DNA of 64,000 bases, taken from positions 1,178,001 to 1,242,000 of the forward strand of contig JBGAJN010000001.1 in assembly GCA_044224905.1 (NCBI GenBank), written 5' to 3'. Below the pieces are notes generated by a model that was not told the origin of the DNA, made no database searches, and saw only the letters and a list, made by a program, of their open reading frames with translations. Position 1 is the stretch's first letter. Each line of letters opens with the position of its first letter. Shown one piece after another: positions 42,777 to 52,491 of the stretch. The stretch is from JBGAJN01 sp044224905. GTDB lineage: Bacteria > Verrucomicrobiota > Verrucomicrobiia > Limisphaerales > JBGAJN01. Both the position numbers and the translations under genes were made by a program.

Positions 42777-43688
42777 TCAGCGTTTCGGGGCGGCTGGGGC
42801 TTCGGATCCACCGCCGCGCAGCAAATTGAACGGCGGCGTTTGCTGGTCGAGAATCACCGTGCTGCGGTCCTTCATCGAGGCTTCGAGCGCTTTCAATTCG
42901 AGCAGGAAATTCGCGAGCTTCGGATTCTGCTCGAACACCGCGAGCGACTTCGCGGCCTCGGCATCAGCCTGTCCGCGAATGACCGTCGCCTCGGCTTCCG
43001 CTTTCGACAAAATCTCCTGCCGCGCGCGCTCGGCTTCGGCGCGGATGCGGATCGCTTCCGCTTCACCTTCACCGGTGAATTTCTTAACCAGCTGCTGCCG
43101 CTCCTCGCGCATGCGCTCAAAGACTTTCGCCGAGATGCTTTCGGGCAGACCGAGTTGTTTGATGCCGACGAATTTGATTTCGATCCCGTAGTTTTCGCGC
43201 GCCCGGGCGGCGAGGCCGGTTTCCATTTCCTTCTCGATGGCGTCGAACTTCAGATCCTTTTCGTTCGTGGAAATGAAATCGGCGAAGACGTGCTGGGCAA
43301 CGACGCCATTCTTCGTATCGCGCACCTGCGCTTCGAGCGTTTGCTCGGCGCGCGTGATATCGCCGCGGTCAAAACGTTCGAGGAAAACTTTCGGGTCCGC
43401 GATGCGCCAGCCGACGAACACGGTGATGAGGAGGTTGCGGCCGTCCTTCGTCGCGGTTTGTTCAAAGCGGGATTCGAAGCTCTGGATGCGATTGTCGAAC
43501 GTGTAAACGCGCTGAATCGGCCACGGCAGTTTCCAGTTAAGCCCCGGCTGATCGATCGTGCTCGAATGGCGGCCGAACGTTGTGACCACGGCGACTTCGT
43601 TCTGGCGTACCTGAAACGAGAACAGCAGCAATCCAAAGATGATCACCAGCACGAGGCCGGTGAGAAAGGTGATGCGGTTAGTTTTCAT
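42777..43688 (-). CDS. HflC-like SPFH/prohibitin-domain protein
   Basis: A 303-residue protein with an N-terminal membrane helix (about 6-24), an SPFH domain with 'VRQNEVAVVTTFGRHSS', and a coiled coil ('RMREERQQLVKKFTGEGEAEAIRIRAEAERARQEIL', about 195-230) that is typical of HflC. It sits between a larger SPFH protein and the HflK-like gene with 11-16 bp gaps, so the three are probably assembled as one membrane ring. The HflC name reflects similarity; the role in this operon is unknown. Confidence 0.88.
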   Translation of the reverse strand: MKTNRITFLTGLVLVIIFGLLLFSFQVRQNEVAVVTTFGRHSSTIDQPGLNWKLPWPIQRVYTFDNRIQSFESRFEQTATKDGRNLLITVFVGWRIADPKVFLERFDRGDITRAEQTLEAQVRDTKNGVVAQHVFADFISTNEKDLKFDAIEKEMETGLAARARENYGIEIKFVGIKQLGLPESISAKVFERMREERQQLVKKFTGEGEAEAIRIRAEAERARQEILSKAEAEATVIRGQADAEAAKSLAVFEQNPKLANFLLELKALEASMKDRSTVILDQQTPPFNLLRGGGSEAPAAPKR

Positions 43689-43699
43689 GGCGGCAAAAA

Positions 43700-45574
43700 T
43701 TATTTCTTCGTCGACGTCGGCACAGCGATGTCCAGCAAGTCCGTGCGAATCTTCTCTTCAAGATTGAGGTTGATCACGTCGGTGGTGTTCGTGACCCCGA
43801 GGACGATCTTGCGCACCGGTCCGAGTGCGCGCGAGACGGTGTCGAGATACTGCCGGCGCGTGAACACCGCCGGCGAGGCTTCGTAAGCGGCAATTTGATT
43901 GGTGAATTGACTCGCCTGCGCGGCGACGCCGGTGATGCGGCTTGCGCGATAGGTCTGAGCTTCAGACAACTTCTTTTCCGCTTCCGCCCGCGCGAGCGGC
44001 AGCGTTTCGGCGCGGAATCCTTCGGCGTTCAAAATCCTCGATTCCTTTTCCTGCAACGAGCCGATGACAGCTTCGTAGGCGCCAGCGACGGCCACGGGCG
44101 GATGAATGTCTTCCAAGCCGACCAGCAAGATCTTCACGCCGAGTTGCAAACCGTTGGCGCGTGCCTGAATCTTTTCCTGCAAGTCCCGCGCCGCGCGCAG
44201 GCGGCCACCAGCGAGCACGTCATCGTAGTCCACGCTCACCATGTAGCGGACCACTTCGCGGCTGGAAATCATCGTGAGCAACTCGGGACCATTCTCGTGT
44301 CCGTACGCCCACTGCAGGAGGTTGGTGATTTGAAATTGAATCGGAATACTCGTGCTGAGGAGATTCACCGGCGCAGCTTGTTCGCCACTCGTGGCGTTGG
44401 TCGGACCGCCGCTCGTGCGGCTGGCGACGAGGAGATTGAATTCTTCCTTCTCGTGACGGCGCGTCCAAAGGACCACTTTTTCCTCGGCCTCGTGTTTCTC
44501 GTCGTGAACGTAACCGACTTCCACCTGCTGCAGTTCGCTTGTGCGATATCGGCGGACGATCTCGACGGGCCACGGGAGCTTGAAGTGCAAGCCCGGCCCG
44601 AGCGTGGCCTGACCGACCGGCCGGCCGAAACGTTCGAGCAGACCTTCTTCGCCCGGCTCGATGATCACGAACGTGGTGAATAGCAACAGCGCGCCGAATT
44701 GCAGCAGCACGATCCACGCGAGCGCGCCCTCGAGGAAACGGTAGAACCACGTATCGGAAACTTTGAAACCAAACTGGTAATCGAGTGTGTGCGCGAGCGT
44801 TTTGAAAACGCCGCCGGGTTCAGTGAGCAAACCGATCAGGCGGCTTTCGTAGAGAAGTCGCGCGGCCTGGCCTTTCACGCGCGGGCGGTAAATTTCGAGG
44901 ACGAGATTGATCAACGTTTCCGCGGCGCCGAGCGTGAGCAGCACGCAAAATGCGCGGGCCACCCAAAAATCCAGACGCTTGATTCCGAACCAAACTCCCG
45001 CGAGCGCGAGGGCAACGATCGAGCACAGAATCGCGCCGAGCATGAGGTTGCCGGCAGCAGGTCGGAGGAGTCGCAACTTCTCCAATCGCGCGACGCCGGC
45101 CGAATATTTTCCGAGCAAGAAAAGCGTGAGCGAAAACAGCGCAAAGATGGCGAGCGCGAGCGGCGCGCGGTCGACCACGAGCGGCGTGGATTTTGCCTGT
45201 TCGTTCCAGAGCAGAAACGCAAAACCGGCTTGGAGAGAAAACAGCAGGACCGTGAAGGTTAGAACGAAAACGCGCTCGAATTGTTCGCGGGCGCGGCGCG
45301 CGGGCCGTAGTTCGGCCTCACCACCGCCGAAGAGCGCGCTGCCCCCTTTGGTGCGGTTGAGTTCGTCGATTTCGAACTGCTCGATCTGTTCGCGCGCTTC
45401 GATGCGTGATTGAAACCAACCCAGCAAGGCGACGAGGAATCCGATCAGGATGAAGGCCGCGGCGACCATGCCGCTGGAAAAATGAATCGTACGCGCGAGC
45501 CAGACGCTCACGCCGCCGACCAACGCCAGCACCAGCACGTTGACCAGATTGATTTTTTGGTTGTTGCGATCCAT
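43700..45574 (-). CDS. Polytopic membrane protein with C-terminal SPFH domain
   Basis: A 624-residue protein. The N-terminal half has about five or six membrane helices (near residues 12-32, 37-53, 104-122, 140-158, 180-197 and 205-222), then a further one at about 288-306. An SPFH domain follows from 'EPGEEGLLERFGRPVGQATLGPGLHFKLPWPVE' to the end, with an extended coiled coil. It is much larger than HflK/HflC. The ATG at 45574 overlaps the upstream stop (ATGA). It probably anchors or expands the SPFH assembly formed with the next two genes. I know no characterised equivalent. Confidence 0.78.
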   Translation of the reverse strand: MDRNNQKINLVNVLVLALVGGVSVWLARTIHFSSGMVAAAFILIGFLVALLGWFQSRIEAREQIEQFEIDELNRTKGGSALFGGGEAELRPARRAREQFERVFVLTFTVLLFSLQAGFAFLLWNEQAKSTPLVVDRAPLALAIFALFSLTLFLLGKYSAGVARLEKLRLLRPAAGNLMLGAILCSIVALALAGVWFGIKRLDFWVARAFCVLLTLGAAETLINLVLEIYRPRVKGQAARLLYESRLIGLLTEPGGVFKTLAHTLDYQFGFKVSDTWFYRFLEGALAWIVLLQFGALLLFTTFVIIEPGEEGLLERFGRPVGQATLGPGLHFKLPWPVEIVRRYRTSELQQVEVGYVHDEKHEAEEKVVLWTRRHEKEEFNLLVASRTSGGPTNATSGEQAAPVNLLSTSIPIQFQITNLLQWAYGHENGPELLTMISSREVVRYMVSVDYDDVLAGGRLRAARDLQEKIQARANGLQLGVKILLVGLEDIHPPVAVAGAYEAVIGSLQEKESRILNAEGFRAETLPLARAEAEKKLSEAQTYRASRITGVAAQASQFTNQIAAYEASPAVFTRRQYLDTVSRALGPVRKIVLGVTNTTDVINLNLEEKIRTDLLDIAVPTSTKK

Positions 45575-46533
45575 CAACTCAGTTCTCGATCTTCAAATAA
45601 AAGCAACGCCAATGCCAGCGACGCGCCCAAGTAGCCTAGCACGTAGCCAAACGCGCGACCAACGTAGCCCCACGGAATGACTTTGCCGTTTTCCAGCGCG
45701 TCCGCGAGCCAGAAAAGCTGCCAGTTCGGCACGACGGCGTAGGCGATCGATGCCCACCATGATCCGGTTTCGGCACGCCGGCCAAAAAGATAGTCCGACA
45801 TCAAGCCGAGCAGAAAGACTCCGGAGCAGATCGCGAGCGTGGGAATCATTTCAAAACGCGTCGAGCACGCGAGCGCGATGCCGGCGAGAATCAGCAGCGC
45901 GAACAGGATCAACACCGCCGCCGGCACGAGCCGCCAATCGACCAGCGATTCTTCGCCCGCACGGCTAATTTGCTTCGTAAACGAAATGATCACCACGAAC
46001 GCCACGGTGATCAAACCCACGAGCGCAAAGACGGCGTCGGACGCAAACTGCCGTCGAAAGAAGAAGTTTCCCGCCGCGGCGAGCAGATATGCCGCGACGA
46101 CGCCGACCGCGAATATTCCGAGGGCGGGCAAGTCGGTGTCGCCATACGCATCGAACGTCATGCGGCTGGCGAGGAGTGAGCTGACGGTGTTCACATACGT
46201 AAGCACGGCGAGCGCGCCCGCCAGACCAACATATTTCGCGAGGAGAAATTGAGCGCGCCCCACCGGCTTTGAGAGCACTGTTAGCGCCGTTCCGGCGCGG
46301 ATTTCGTGCGCGAGCGAGGCGGACGCGCTGATCACGGCGCCGAACAATCCCGACAGCAGCATCACTGCGAGGACGCTATCCTTCACGAGCTTCGCGTCCT
46401 CGCCGAAGCCGAAGTACGGCACCGAAGCGAGGAACACGGTGAACGCCGCTGAACTCGTCAGGAGAATCAAAAACACCGGTTGCCGGATCAATTCCATGAA
46501 GGCATTGATGGCGATGGTGATGAAGCGGTGCAT
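45574..46533 (-). CDS. ABC-2-type transporter permease, no ATPase adjacent
   Basis: A 319-residue membrane protein with about seven helices. It has 'ELIRQPVFLILLTSSAAFTVFL' near the N-terminus and 'LAHEIRAGTALTVLSKPVGRAQFLLAKY' after the second helix, the ABC-2 permease signature. The ATG at 46533 is preferred; an in-frame extension upstream has no homology. It is the first gene of the overlapping five-gene operon that ends with the P-type ATPase. No ABC ATPase gene is present in the window, so it may use one encoded elsewhere. Confidence 0.82.
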   Translation of the reverse strand: MHRFITIAINAFMELIRQPVFLILLTSSAAFTVFLASVPYFGFGEDAKLVKDSVLAVMLLSGLFGAVISASASLAHEIRAGTALTVLSKPVGRAQFLLAKYVGLAGALAVLTYVNTVSSLLASRMTFDAYGDTDLPALGIFAVGVVAAYLLAAAGNFFFRRQFASDAVFALVGLITVAFVVIISFTKQISRAGEESLVDWRLVPAAVLILFALLILAGIALACSTRFEMIPTLAICSGVFLLGLMSDYLFGRRAETGSWWASIAYAVVPNWQLFWLADALENGKVIPWGYVGRAFGYVLGYLGASLALALLLFEDRELS

Positions 46534-46669
46534 TGTCGGGGTGCTTTTAGCAAGAGTCGAACCTTGTGGTCGATGGGAAAGGTTGCGAGACGCTTCAGCC
46601 AGATTTGAAGAGTGAATCTTCTCTTCCGAATACCTTTGGAGTCGCACAGGCGACCACCGCACACAAACG

Positions 46670-47869
46670 TCAGGCCTCCGTCAGATGCTTCTTTGTGCTG
46701 GCGTGCTTCAGGTCCGACGGCGACGTGGCGCGGATCTTTGAAATGATGGGGGGAAGATGGTGCAGAACGTAATCGACTTCCTCAGCGGTGTTGTAGATGC
46801 CGAGGCTGAATCGCACACAACTGCGCGCACGCGCCGGGTTCAGGCCCATCGCGGTCAAGACGTGGGACGGATCCAACGAGCCGGTTGTGCAGGCCGAGCC
46901 GCTGGAAGCGCAGATGCCGACCTGATCGAGCATCATGAGGATGGCTTCGGCTTCAGCGCCGTCAAACGCGATGTTGCTCGTGTTTGGCAGACGCGGTTCC
47001 TTGGCGCCATTGCGGATTGTTTGTGGAATGGATTTGAGAATGCCGTTTTCGAGGCGATCGCGCAGGCCGCGCACGCGGGTGTCCTCGTCGTGCAGCGTGC
47101 TCATGGCGAGTTCTGCAGCGCGGCCGAAGCCGATGATGTACGGGACGTTCTCCGTGCCGGCGCGACGACCGTGTTCCTGGCCACCGCCGAAAATGAACGG
47201 GGAAAACTTCGTGCGCTTCTTTACGAACAGCAGGCCGATGCCTTTTGGCGCATGGAGCTTGTGTGCGGAGAGCGAGAGAAAATCGACGTCGAGATTCTTC
47301 ACGTCGATCTTCAACTTGCCGGGCGTTTGCACGGCGTCGGTATGGAAGAGCGTGCCCTTGCTGTGGCAGATGGCGGCGATTTCCTCGATCGGAAACAGCA
47401 CGCCGGTCTCGTTGTTCGCCCACATGATTGAGACGATCGCGGTGTCGGGTCGGATGGATTTCTCAACGAGATGAATGTCGATCGAACCGTCGGATTCCAC
47501 CGGAAGAAAAGTGACTTCGCAGCCCTGCTTCTGCAGGAACGCGCAATACTTCATGTTCGCCGAATGCTCGACGGCGGTGGTGATGACGTGGCGTTTCCCG
47601 GGCTGAGTGACGAGCGCGCTGTGGATCGCGGCGTTGTTACTTTCCGTGCCGCAGCTCGTGAAGATCACCTCACGCGGATCGGCGTTGATCAATGCGGCCA
47701 GTTTCTCGCGAGCGCCCTCGACGTGTTTGGCGACCTGATTGCCGAATCGATATACGCTGGAGGCGTTGCCCCAGAGGTTTTGCAAGTACGGCAGCATGGC
47801 TTCGACAACTTCCGGGGCCACGCGCGTTGTGGCGTTGTTGTCGAAGTAATGAAGCTTAGGTTCGCTCAT
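46670..47869 (-). CDS. Cysteine desulfurase (IscS/NifS class)
   Basis: A 399-residue PLP enzyme of fold type I. The N-terminal 'YFDNNATTRVAPEVVEAM' and 'TSCGTESNNAAIH' are typical. The PLP lysine is Lys204 in 'SAHKLHAPKG', and the catalytic Cys is Cys327 in 'SSGSACTTGS'. The ATG at 47869 starts exactly at this signature; the frame is open further upstream. It removes sulfur from cysteine for Fe-S cluster or tRNA thiolation. No iscU or nifU is beside it, so its partner is elsewhere. The group I type with 'SSGSAC' suggests IscS/NifS rather than SufS. Confidence 0.93.
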   Translation of the reverse strand: MSEPKLHYFDNNATTRVAPEVVEAMLPYLQNLWGNASSVYRFGNQVAKHVEGAREKLAALINADPREVIFTSCGTESNNAAIHSALVTQPGKRHVITTAVEHSANMKYCAFLQKQGCEVTFLPVESDGSIDIHLVEKSIRPDTAIVSIMWANNETGVLFPIEEIAAICHSKGTLFHTDAVQTPGKLKIDVKNLDVDFLSLSAHKLHAPKGIGLLFVKKRTKFSPFIFGGGQEHGRRAGTENVPYIIGFGRAAELAMSTLHDEDTRVRGLRDRLENGILKSIPQTIRNGAKEPRLPNTSNIAFDGAEAEAILMMLDQVGICASSGSACTTGSLDPSHVLTAMGLNPARARSCVRFSLGIYNTAEEVDYVLHHLPPIISKIRATSPSDLKHASTKKHLTEA

Positions 47870-48019
47870 AGCGGTCTTAAAAAAGACGAGTGGACACTGT
47901 ATGCGTCGCAATGAAAATCGCAAGGTGCATTTGATAGTGAAATCACTGCGTCGGGCGCACGGAGTTACAGGGAATTGCCGCTGGACGCTCGGAAAAGCGG
48001 TTGTTAGAGATACCCGCTC

Positions 48020-50452
48020 ATGAAAGTTCAATTTCATCGCTCTTCCCGCCTCGCAGTCACGCTCATCTTCGTTGCCGCAAGTTTCGCCACCGCTGAGGCT
48101 CAACCGCTGCGGAAAAGCTGGAAGGACACCAAGTCGCCATTGCTGCAAGCGGACTTTCCTTTTACTACGGCGTGCATTGGCTCGCACTTCGTCACGAATT
48201 TTATTCCGCGCACTCAGAACGGGCAACGTGTCTATGACGCGCAGGGTTTGCCGGTGATCGATCGGCGCGCAGTGTCAACTGATCAATCTCACAAAGGCAT
48301 CGCGATCATTCTGCCGAACGAGGCGTTCATGCTGTTCGACACCGATCTGTTGCGGATGTCAGCGGGGTGGACGGGCGGTTACATCACCACACGCGGCGTG
48401 GCGTTCGATGGTTCGCACGGCGGGCATCCGGATATCGCCGGTGATCAGAAATTCGCCACGCCGATGGCGCCGGGTTGGGCGGATGCGAATGGCACCTTCA
48501 AGGACGCGCGCCCGGAACCCTTTGGTCCGTTGCCTCCGAATCAGGGCCGCTACGACGGCATTTACGTGGTCGGTGACAAGGTCGTGCTCACTTACACCGT
48601 TGGCCGGACGAAAATTTACGAACACCCGACGACGGTTGAGAAGAACGACATGCTCGGCTTTGTGCGGAATTTCCAAATCGACAACGTGAAGACCTCGCTT
48701 GCGATGATGGTGTGCGATGTCGAAGGCACGGCGGGCGTAATCGAAAAGGGGATTGCAACGCTGGCCTATGGCGATTGCTGCGTGACCATGGTCGCCCTTG
48801 CTGACGCGCCCAAGGGTGTTGAGCTGGAAATCCAGAACAAGACGCAAGTTGTGTTGCGTATTCCGCAAGGCACGCCGGCGGACAAGTTCAAGCTCGTGAT
48901 TTGGAAAGGCGAGCAGGGCCACGAAGCGAACTTCAGCGATCTCCTCGCGGGTGCGCCCGAAATGCCCGACTTCAAAAAAGGCGGCCCCGCGCGCTGGCCG
49001 GAGCCAGTGGTAACGAAGGGCAACGTCAACGCGCTGATCACGCCGGATGGTTCGTACGCCGTCGATCAATTGATTCCGCCGGTGAATAATCCGTGGCGCC
49101 GCCTCGTGCGTTTTGGCGGCGTGGACTTCTTCCCGGATGGAAAGCGCGCCGCACTTTGCACGTGGGACGGAGACATCTGGATCGTTTCCGGCATCGATGA
49201 GAAGCTGGAGAAACTTACGTGGAAGCGTTTCGCATCGGGCCTCTACGAGCCGCTCGGTTTGAAAATTATCAACGGCATTATTCACACGTCCGGCCGCGAC
49301 CAAGTCACGCGCTTCTACGATTTCAACAACGACGGCGAAGCGGACTACTACGAGAACTTCAACAACGAGGTGACGTCGTCGACCGGCTTCCATGAATTCC
49401 AGTTCGACCTTCAAGCTGACAAAGCGGGCAACCTTTATACCGTCAAAGCCGGCCCCGTTCGCGGCGGCGGCCGTGGTTTCGGCAGCACGGACGAGGATAA
49501 GGCCGCGGGTCGCGATAACGGCGCGATCACGACGTTCTCCGGAACGTTGCAGAAAATTTCCTATGATGGCAGCCGTCGCGAGATCGTCGCCACCGGTTTC
49601 CGCGCACCCAACGGCATCGGCGTGCGTGCTGACGGCCAAGTCACCACGAGCGACAACGAAGGTTCGTGGGTTCCTTCCACGCCGATTCACTGGGTCAAGC
49701 CCGGCGGCTTCTACGGCGTCGAGACCCTCGCGCACAAGCAGCCCGCGCCGGAATTCAACAAGCCGCTTTGCTGGCTCTCGCACAATGGGCCGGAGATTTT
49801 CGACAATTCCGGCGGCGGACAGGTTTGGGTCACAAGCACGAACTGGGGTCCGTATTCCGGCGAGTTGCTCCACATGTCCTACGGTCAGTGCAAACTTTAC
49901 CACGTGATGAAGGAGCAATTGCCCAACGGCCAGATGCAGGGCGGCGTGGTGCAAATCCCGGTGCGCTTCACTTCGTCGGCGATGCGCGGCGTCTTCAATC
50001 CCGTCGATGGCCAGCTCTACGTCGCGGGCTTGCACGGCTGGCAGACCGTGGCGGTGAACATCACGGGCTTCGATCGCATTCGCTACACCGGCAAACCCGT
50101 CCACGCGGTCACGGGATTGCACGTCGTGAAGAAGGGCGTCGAACTCACGTTCAGTCAGCCGCTGGATCCCGCTTCGGCGGCGGACCTGCAGAACTACGAC
50201 GTGAAACGTTGGAACTACCAACGCACCGAGCAGTATGGATCGCCGGAGTTTTTCGTTTCGAATCCCAAGCAGCAAGGTCGCGAGCCGGTGAACGTCACCG
50301 CCGCGAAGCTTTCGCCCGATGGCAAAACGCTCACGCTGGACATCGAAGACTTCCGGCCTGCGATGCAGGAATCGATTCACTTCGAACTAAAGGCGAAGGA
50401 CGGCGTGACCTTGGCGCAGACGATCCAGCACACGATTCACGCGATTCCGTGA
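48020..50452 (+). CDS. DUF6797-like beta-propeller exported protein
   Basis: An 810-residue protein with a signal peptide (about 1-27, 'ASFATAEA'). The N-terminal region resembles the large DUF6797-type proteins of PVC bacteria. A beta-propeller region follows ('GGVDFFPDGKRAALCTWDGDIWIVSG', 'GFRAPNGIGVRADGQVTTSDNEG'), then a C-terminal beta-sandwich ('VKKGVELTFSQPLDPASAADLQNY'). There is no CxxCH here, unlike the next gene. It precedes a five-heme cytochrome by 82 bp on the same strand, so the two may form an electron-transfer or sugar-oxidising pair in the periplasm. The family name is by pattern, and the enzyme activity is unproved. Confidence 0.75.
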   Translation: MKVQFHRSSRLAVTLIFVAASFATAEAQPLRKSWKDTKSPLLQADFPFTTACIGSHFVTNFIPRTQNGQRVYDAQGLPVIDRRAVSTDQSHKGIAIILPNEAFMLFDTDLLRMSAGWTGGYITTRGVAFDGSHGGHPDIAGDQKFATPMAPGWADANGTFKDARPEPFGPLPPNQGRYDGIYVVGDKVVLTYTVGRTKIYEHPTTVEKNDMLGFVRNFQIDNVKTSLAMMVCDVEGTAGVIEKGIATLAYGDCCVTMVALADAPKGVELEIQNKTQVVLRIPQGTPADKFKLVIWKGEQGHEANFSDLLAGAPEMPDFKKGGPARWPEPVVTKGNVNALITPDGSYAVDQLIPPVNNPWRRLVRFGGVDFFPDGKRAALCTWDGDIWIVSGIDEKLEKLTWKRFASGLYEPLGLKIINGIIHTSGRDQVTRFYDFNNDGEADYYENFNNEVTSSTGFHEFQFDLQADKAGNLYTVKAGPVRGGGRGFGSTDEDKAAGRDNGAITTFSGTLQKISYDGSRREIVATGFRAPNGIGVRADGQVTTSDNEGSWVPSTPIHWVKPGGFYGVETLAHKQPAPEFNKPLCWLSHNGPEIFDNSGGGQVWVTSTNWGPYSGELLHMSYGQCKLYHVMKEQLPNGQMQGGVVQIPVRFTSSAMRGVFNPVDGQLYVAGLHGWQTVAVNITGFDRIRYTGKPVHAVTGLHVVKKGVELTFSQPLDPASAADLQNYDVKRWNYQRTEQYGSPEFFVSNPKQQGREPVNVTAAKLSPDGKTLTLDIEDFRPAMQESIHFELKAKDGVTLAQTIQHTIHAIP

Positions 50453-50534
50453 CGCGGGGCAGGGCGCCTTCTTCACTACAGAAACCGCTTTGCACTCGCG
50501 GGCGGGCTTTGTCATGCTTTGCGCCATTTGAAAA

Positions 50535-52487
50535 ATGAAGACGCTTCACCACCTCAGCCTGCTTTCCATTTTGACTCTCCTGTTGATCGCTGTCGCTGAC
50601 GCGCAGACGCCGAAACCGGAGCCCGGTCTGGTCGTTCGCTACAAGGTGGGTGGAGCGAATGATCTTGGCGTTGTGCCGAACGTCTCCGTGCGCGTGAATG
50701 CCGGTGAACCGGTGTCGCCGTTCGTTGCCTCGGGCGCGTTCACGGCGGAGTGGAGCGGTTTTATTTCCGTCGATCTGCGCGGCGATTATGCGTTCTCCGC
50801 TGAATTGAATGGTGCGCTCAAACTCGAACTCAACACGACCAATGTTATCGAATTCGACGCCACCAAGAGCGAGCCGTCGAAAGCGATCCGCCTCAGCAAA
50901 GGCACGAATGCGTTCAAGCTCAGCTACACCGCGCCGGCATCCGGCGATGCTTTCCTGCGCTTGCGCTGGATTCCCAAAGGCAGCATTCCGCAGCCGATTC
51001 CGGACAGCGCATTCAGTCATGCAGCCGGTTCGGACGAAGTGAAGCAGGCGTTGCTCGTCGCGAAAGGTCGCGGACTGGTGTTCGAACATCGCTGCACCAA
51101 GTGCCACGTCGCCGGTGATCCGGCGAAAGGTTCGCCCGAGCTCGCGTACGACGCGCCGACGTTCGAAGGTATCGGCTCGCGTCGCGGTCAGGCGTGGCTG
51201 ACGAAATGGATTTCCGATCCCAAGGCGTCGCGCGCTACCGCACGGATGCCGAAGATGGTGCATGGCGCGAATGCGGCCACAGACGCAGCGGACATCGCGG
51301 CGTTCCTCGTCACGCAAACCGCGACCGATGCCGCGCCGGCAGATACGGCGTCCGGCGCTGCGCTGATTGAAACCGGAAAGACGCTCGCGGAGAAATTGCA
51401 CTGCGCCGGTTGCCACACGTTGCCCGGAAGCGAGCCCGATCCGAAGAAGCCCACGCTCAAGCACGTGAAGAACAAATTCCCCGGCGGCCACCTCGCGGCG
51501 TTTCTCAAGCAGCCGGACAAACATTACGCGTGGAGCCGCATGCCGAACTTTCAATTAAAGGACGCGGAAGCGCAGGCCGTCGCGGCGTGGCTCAATTCCA
51601 ACGCCGACGCGCCCGGCACAGCCGCCGCGGGCAATGCCGAGCACGGTAAGCAGCTCGTGCAATCGACCGGCTGTTTGAACTGCCACGCACTGAAGCTGGA
51701 GAATCAATTCAAGGCCAAGCCGCTGACCGAACTCGCTGCGGCGAATTGGTCGAAAGGTTGCGTCGCGGATAAAGAAGAAGGCGCCACGCCGTTCTTCGGC
51801 TTCGATGCGGATCAGCGCGCTGCGCTCGCGGCGTTCGCCGGCACGGATCGCGCCTCGCTCACGCGCCACGTTCCCGCTGAGTTTGCCGCGCGGCAGACCG
51901 TCGTGTTGCAATGTGGCAATTGCCACGGGCAGCTCGAAGGTTTCCCGCGCCTGGAAATTCTCGGTGGCAAGTTGCGTCCCGAGTGGACCGCGCAATTCAT
52001 CGCCGGCAAAGTGAAATACAAGCCGCGTCCGTGGATCGAAACGCGCATGCCGTATTTCCCCGCGCGCGCGGAAATGCTCGCCGCCGGACTCGCCGCCCTG
52101 CACGGCCTGCCGCCGAAGACGCCCGCAGAACCCGCGCCTGACGCTGAGGAAACGAAGATCGGCTTGAAGCTCGTTTCCGCCGACGGCGGCTTCTCGTGCA
52201 TCGCGTGCCACGCGGTCGGCAGCTTTGGTGCGACGCAGGTTTTCGAAAGCGCCGGCGTGAACCTCGCGTATTCGAGCGAGCGCTTGCAGCGTTCTTATTT
52301 CGATCGGTGGCTCGTGAAGCCGACGGGCATTGAGCCGCAAACGAAGATGCCGGAGTTCTTCCAGGATTATCCGAACAGCCCGCTCGCTGACATCCACGGC
52401 GGCGACGCGAAGAAACAGGTCAACGCCATCTGGCAATACCTCCAGCTCGGCAGCAAGATGCCGCCGCCCGGCCCAGTGACCCAGTAA
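50535..52487 (+). CDS. Five-heme c-type cytochrome with PA14-like domain
   Basis: A 650-residue exported protein with a signal peptide (1-23). Residues about 40-150 form a PA14-like beta domain ('FTAEWSGFISVDLRGDYAFSAELNG'). Five CxxCH heme sites start at residues 187, 290, 380, 460 and 555, and each belongs to a cytochrome c domain; Met residues in 'ARMPK', 'SRMPNF', 'TRMPYF' and 'TKMPEF' are likely axial ligands. This architecture is typical of PVC bacteria. The stop is 4 bp before glucokinase. It is probably periplasmic electron transfer coupled to the preceding propeller protein. Confidence 0.88.
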   Translation: MKTLHHLSLLSILTLLLIAVADAQTPKPEPGLVVRYKVGGANDLGVVPNVSVRVNAGEPVSPFVASGAFTAEWSGFISVDLRGDYAFSAELNGALKLELNTTNVIEFDATKSEPSKAIRLSKGTNAFKLSYTAPASGDAFLRLRWIPKGSIPQPIPDSAFSHAAGSDEVKQALLVAKGRGLVFEHRCTKCHVAGDPAKGSPELAYDAPTFEGIGSRRGQAWLTKWISDPKASRATARMPKMVHGANAATDAADIAAFLVTQTATDAAPADTASGAALIETGKTLAEKLHCAGCHTLPGSEPDPKKPTLKHVKNKFPGGHLAAFLKQPDKHYAWSRMPNFQLKDAEAQAVAAWLNSNADAPGTAAAGNAEHGKQLVQSTGCLNCHALKLENQFKAKPLTELAAANWSKGCVADKEEGATPFFGFDADQRAALAAFAGTDRASLTRHVPAEFAARQTVVLQCGNCHGQLEGFPRLEILGGKLRPEWTAQFIAGKVKYKPRPWIETRMPYFPARAEMLAAGLAALHGLPPKTPAEPAPDAEETKIGLKLVSADGGFSCIACHAVGSFGATQVFESAGVNLAYSSERLQRSYFDRWLVKPTGIEPQTKMPEFFQDYPNSPLADIHGGDAKKQVNAIWQYLQLGSKMPPPGPVTQ

Positions 52488-52491
52488 AACT

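Noticed and set aside
48359..50380. A long open frame (673 codons) on the minus strand
   Set aside because: It is the shadow of the DUF6797-like gene and carries no domain motif.
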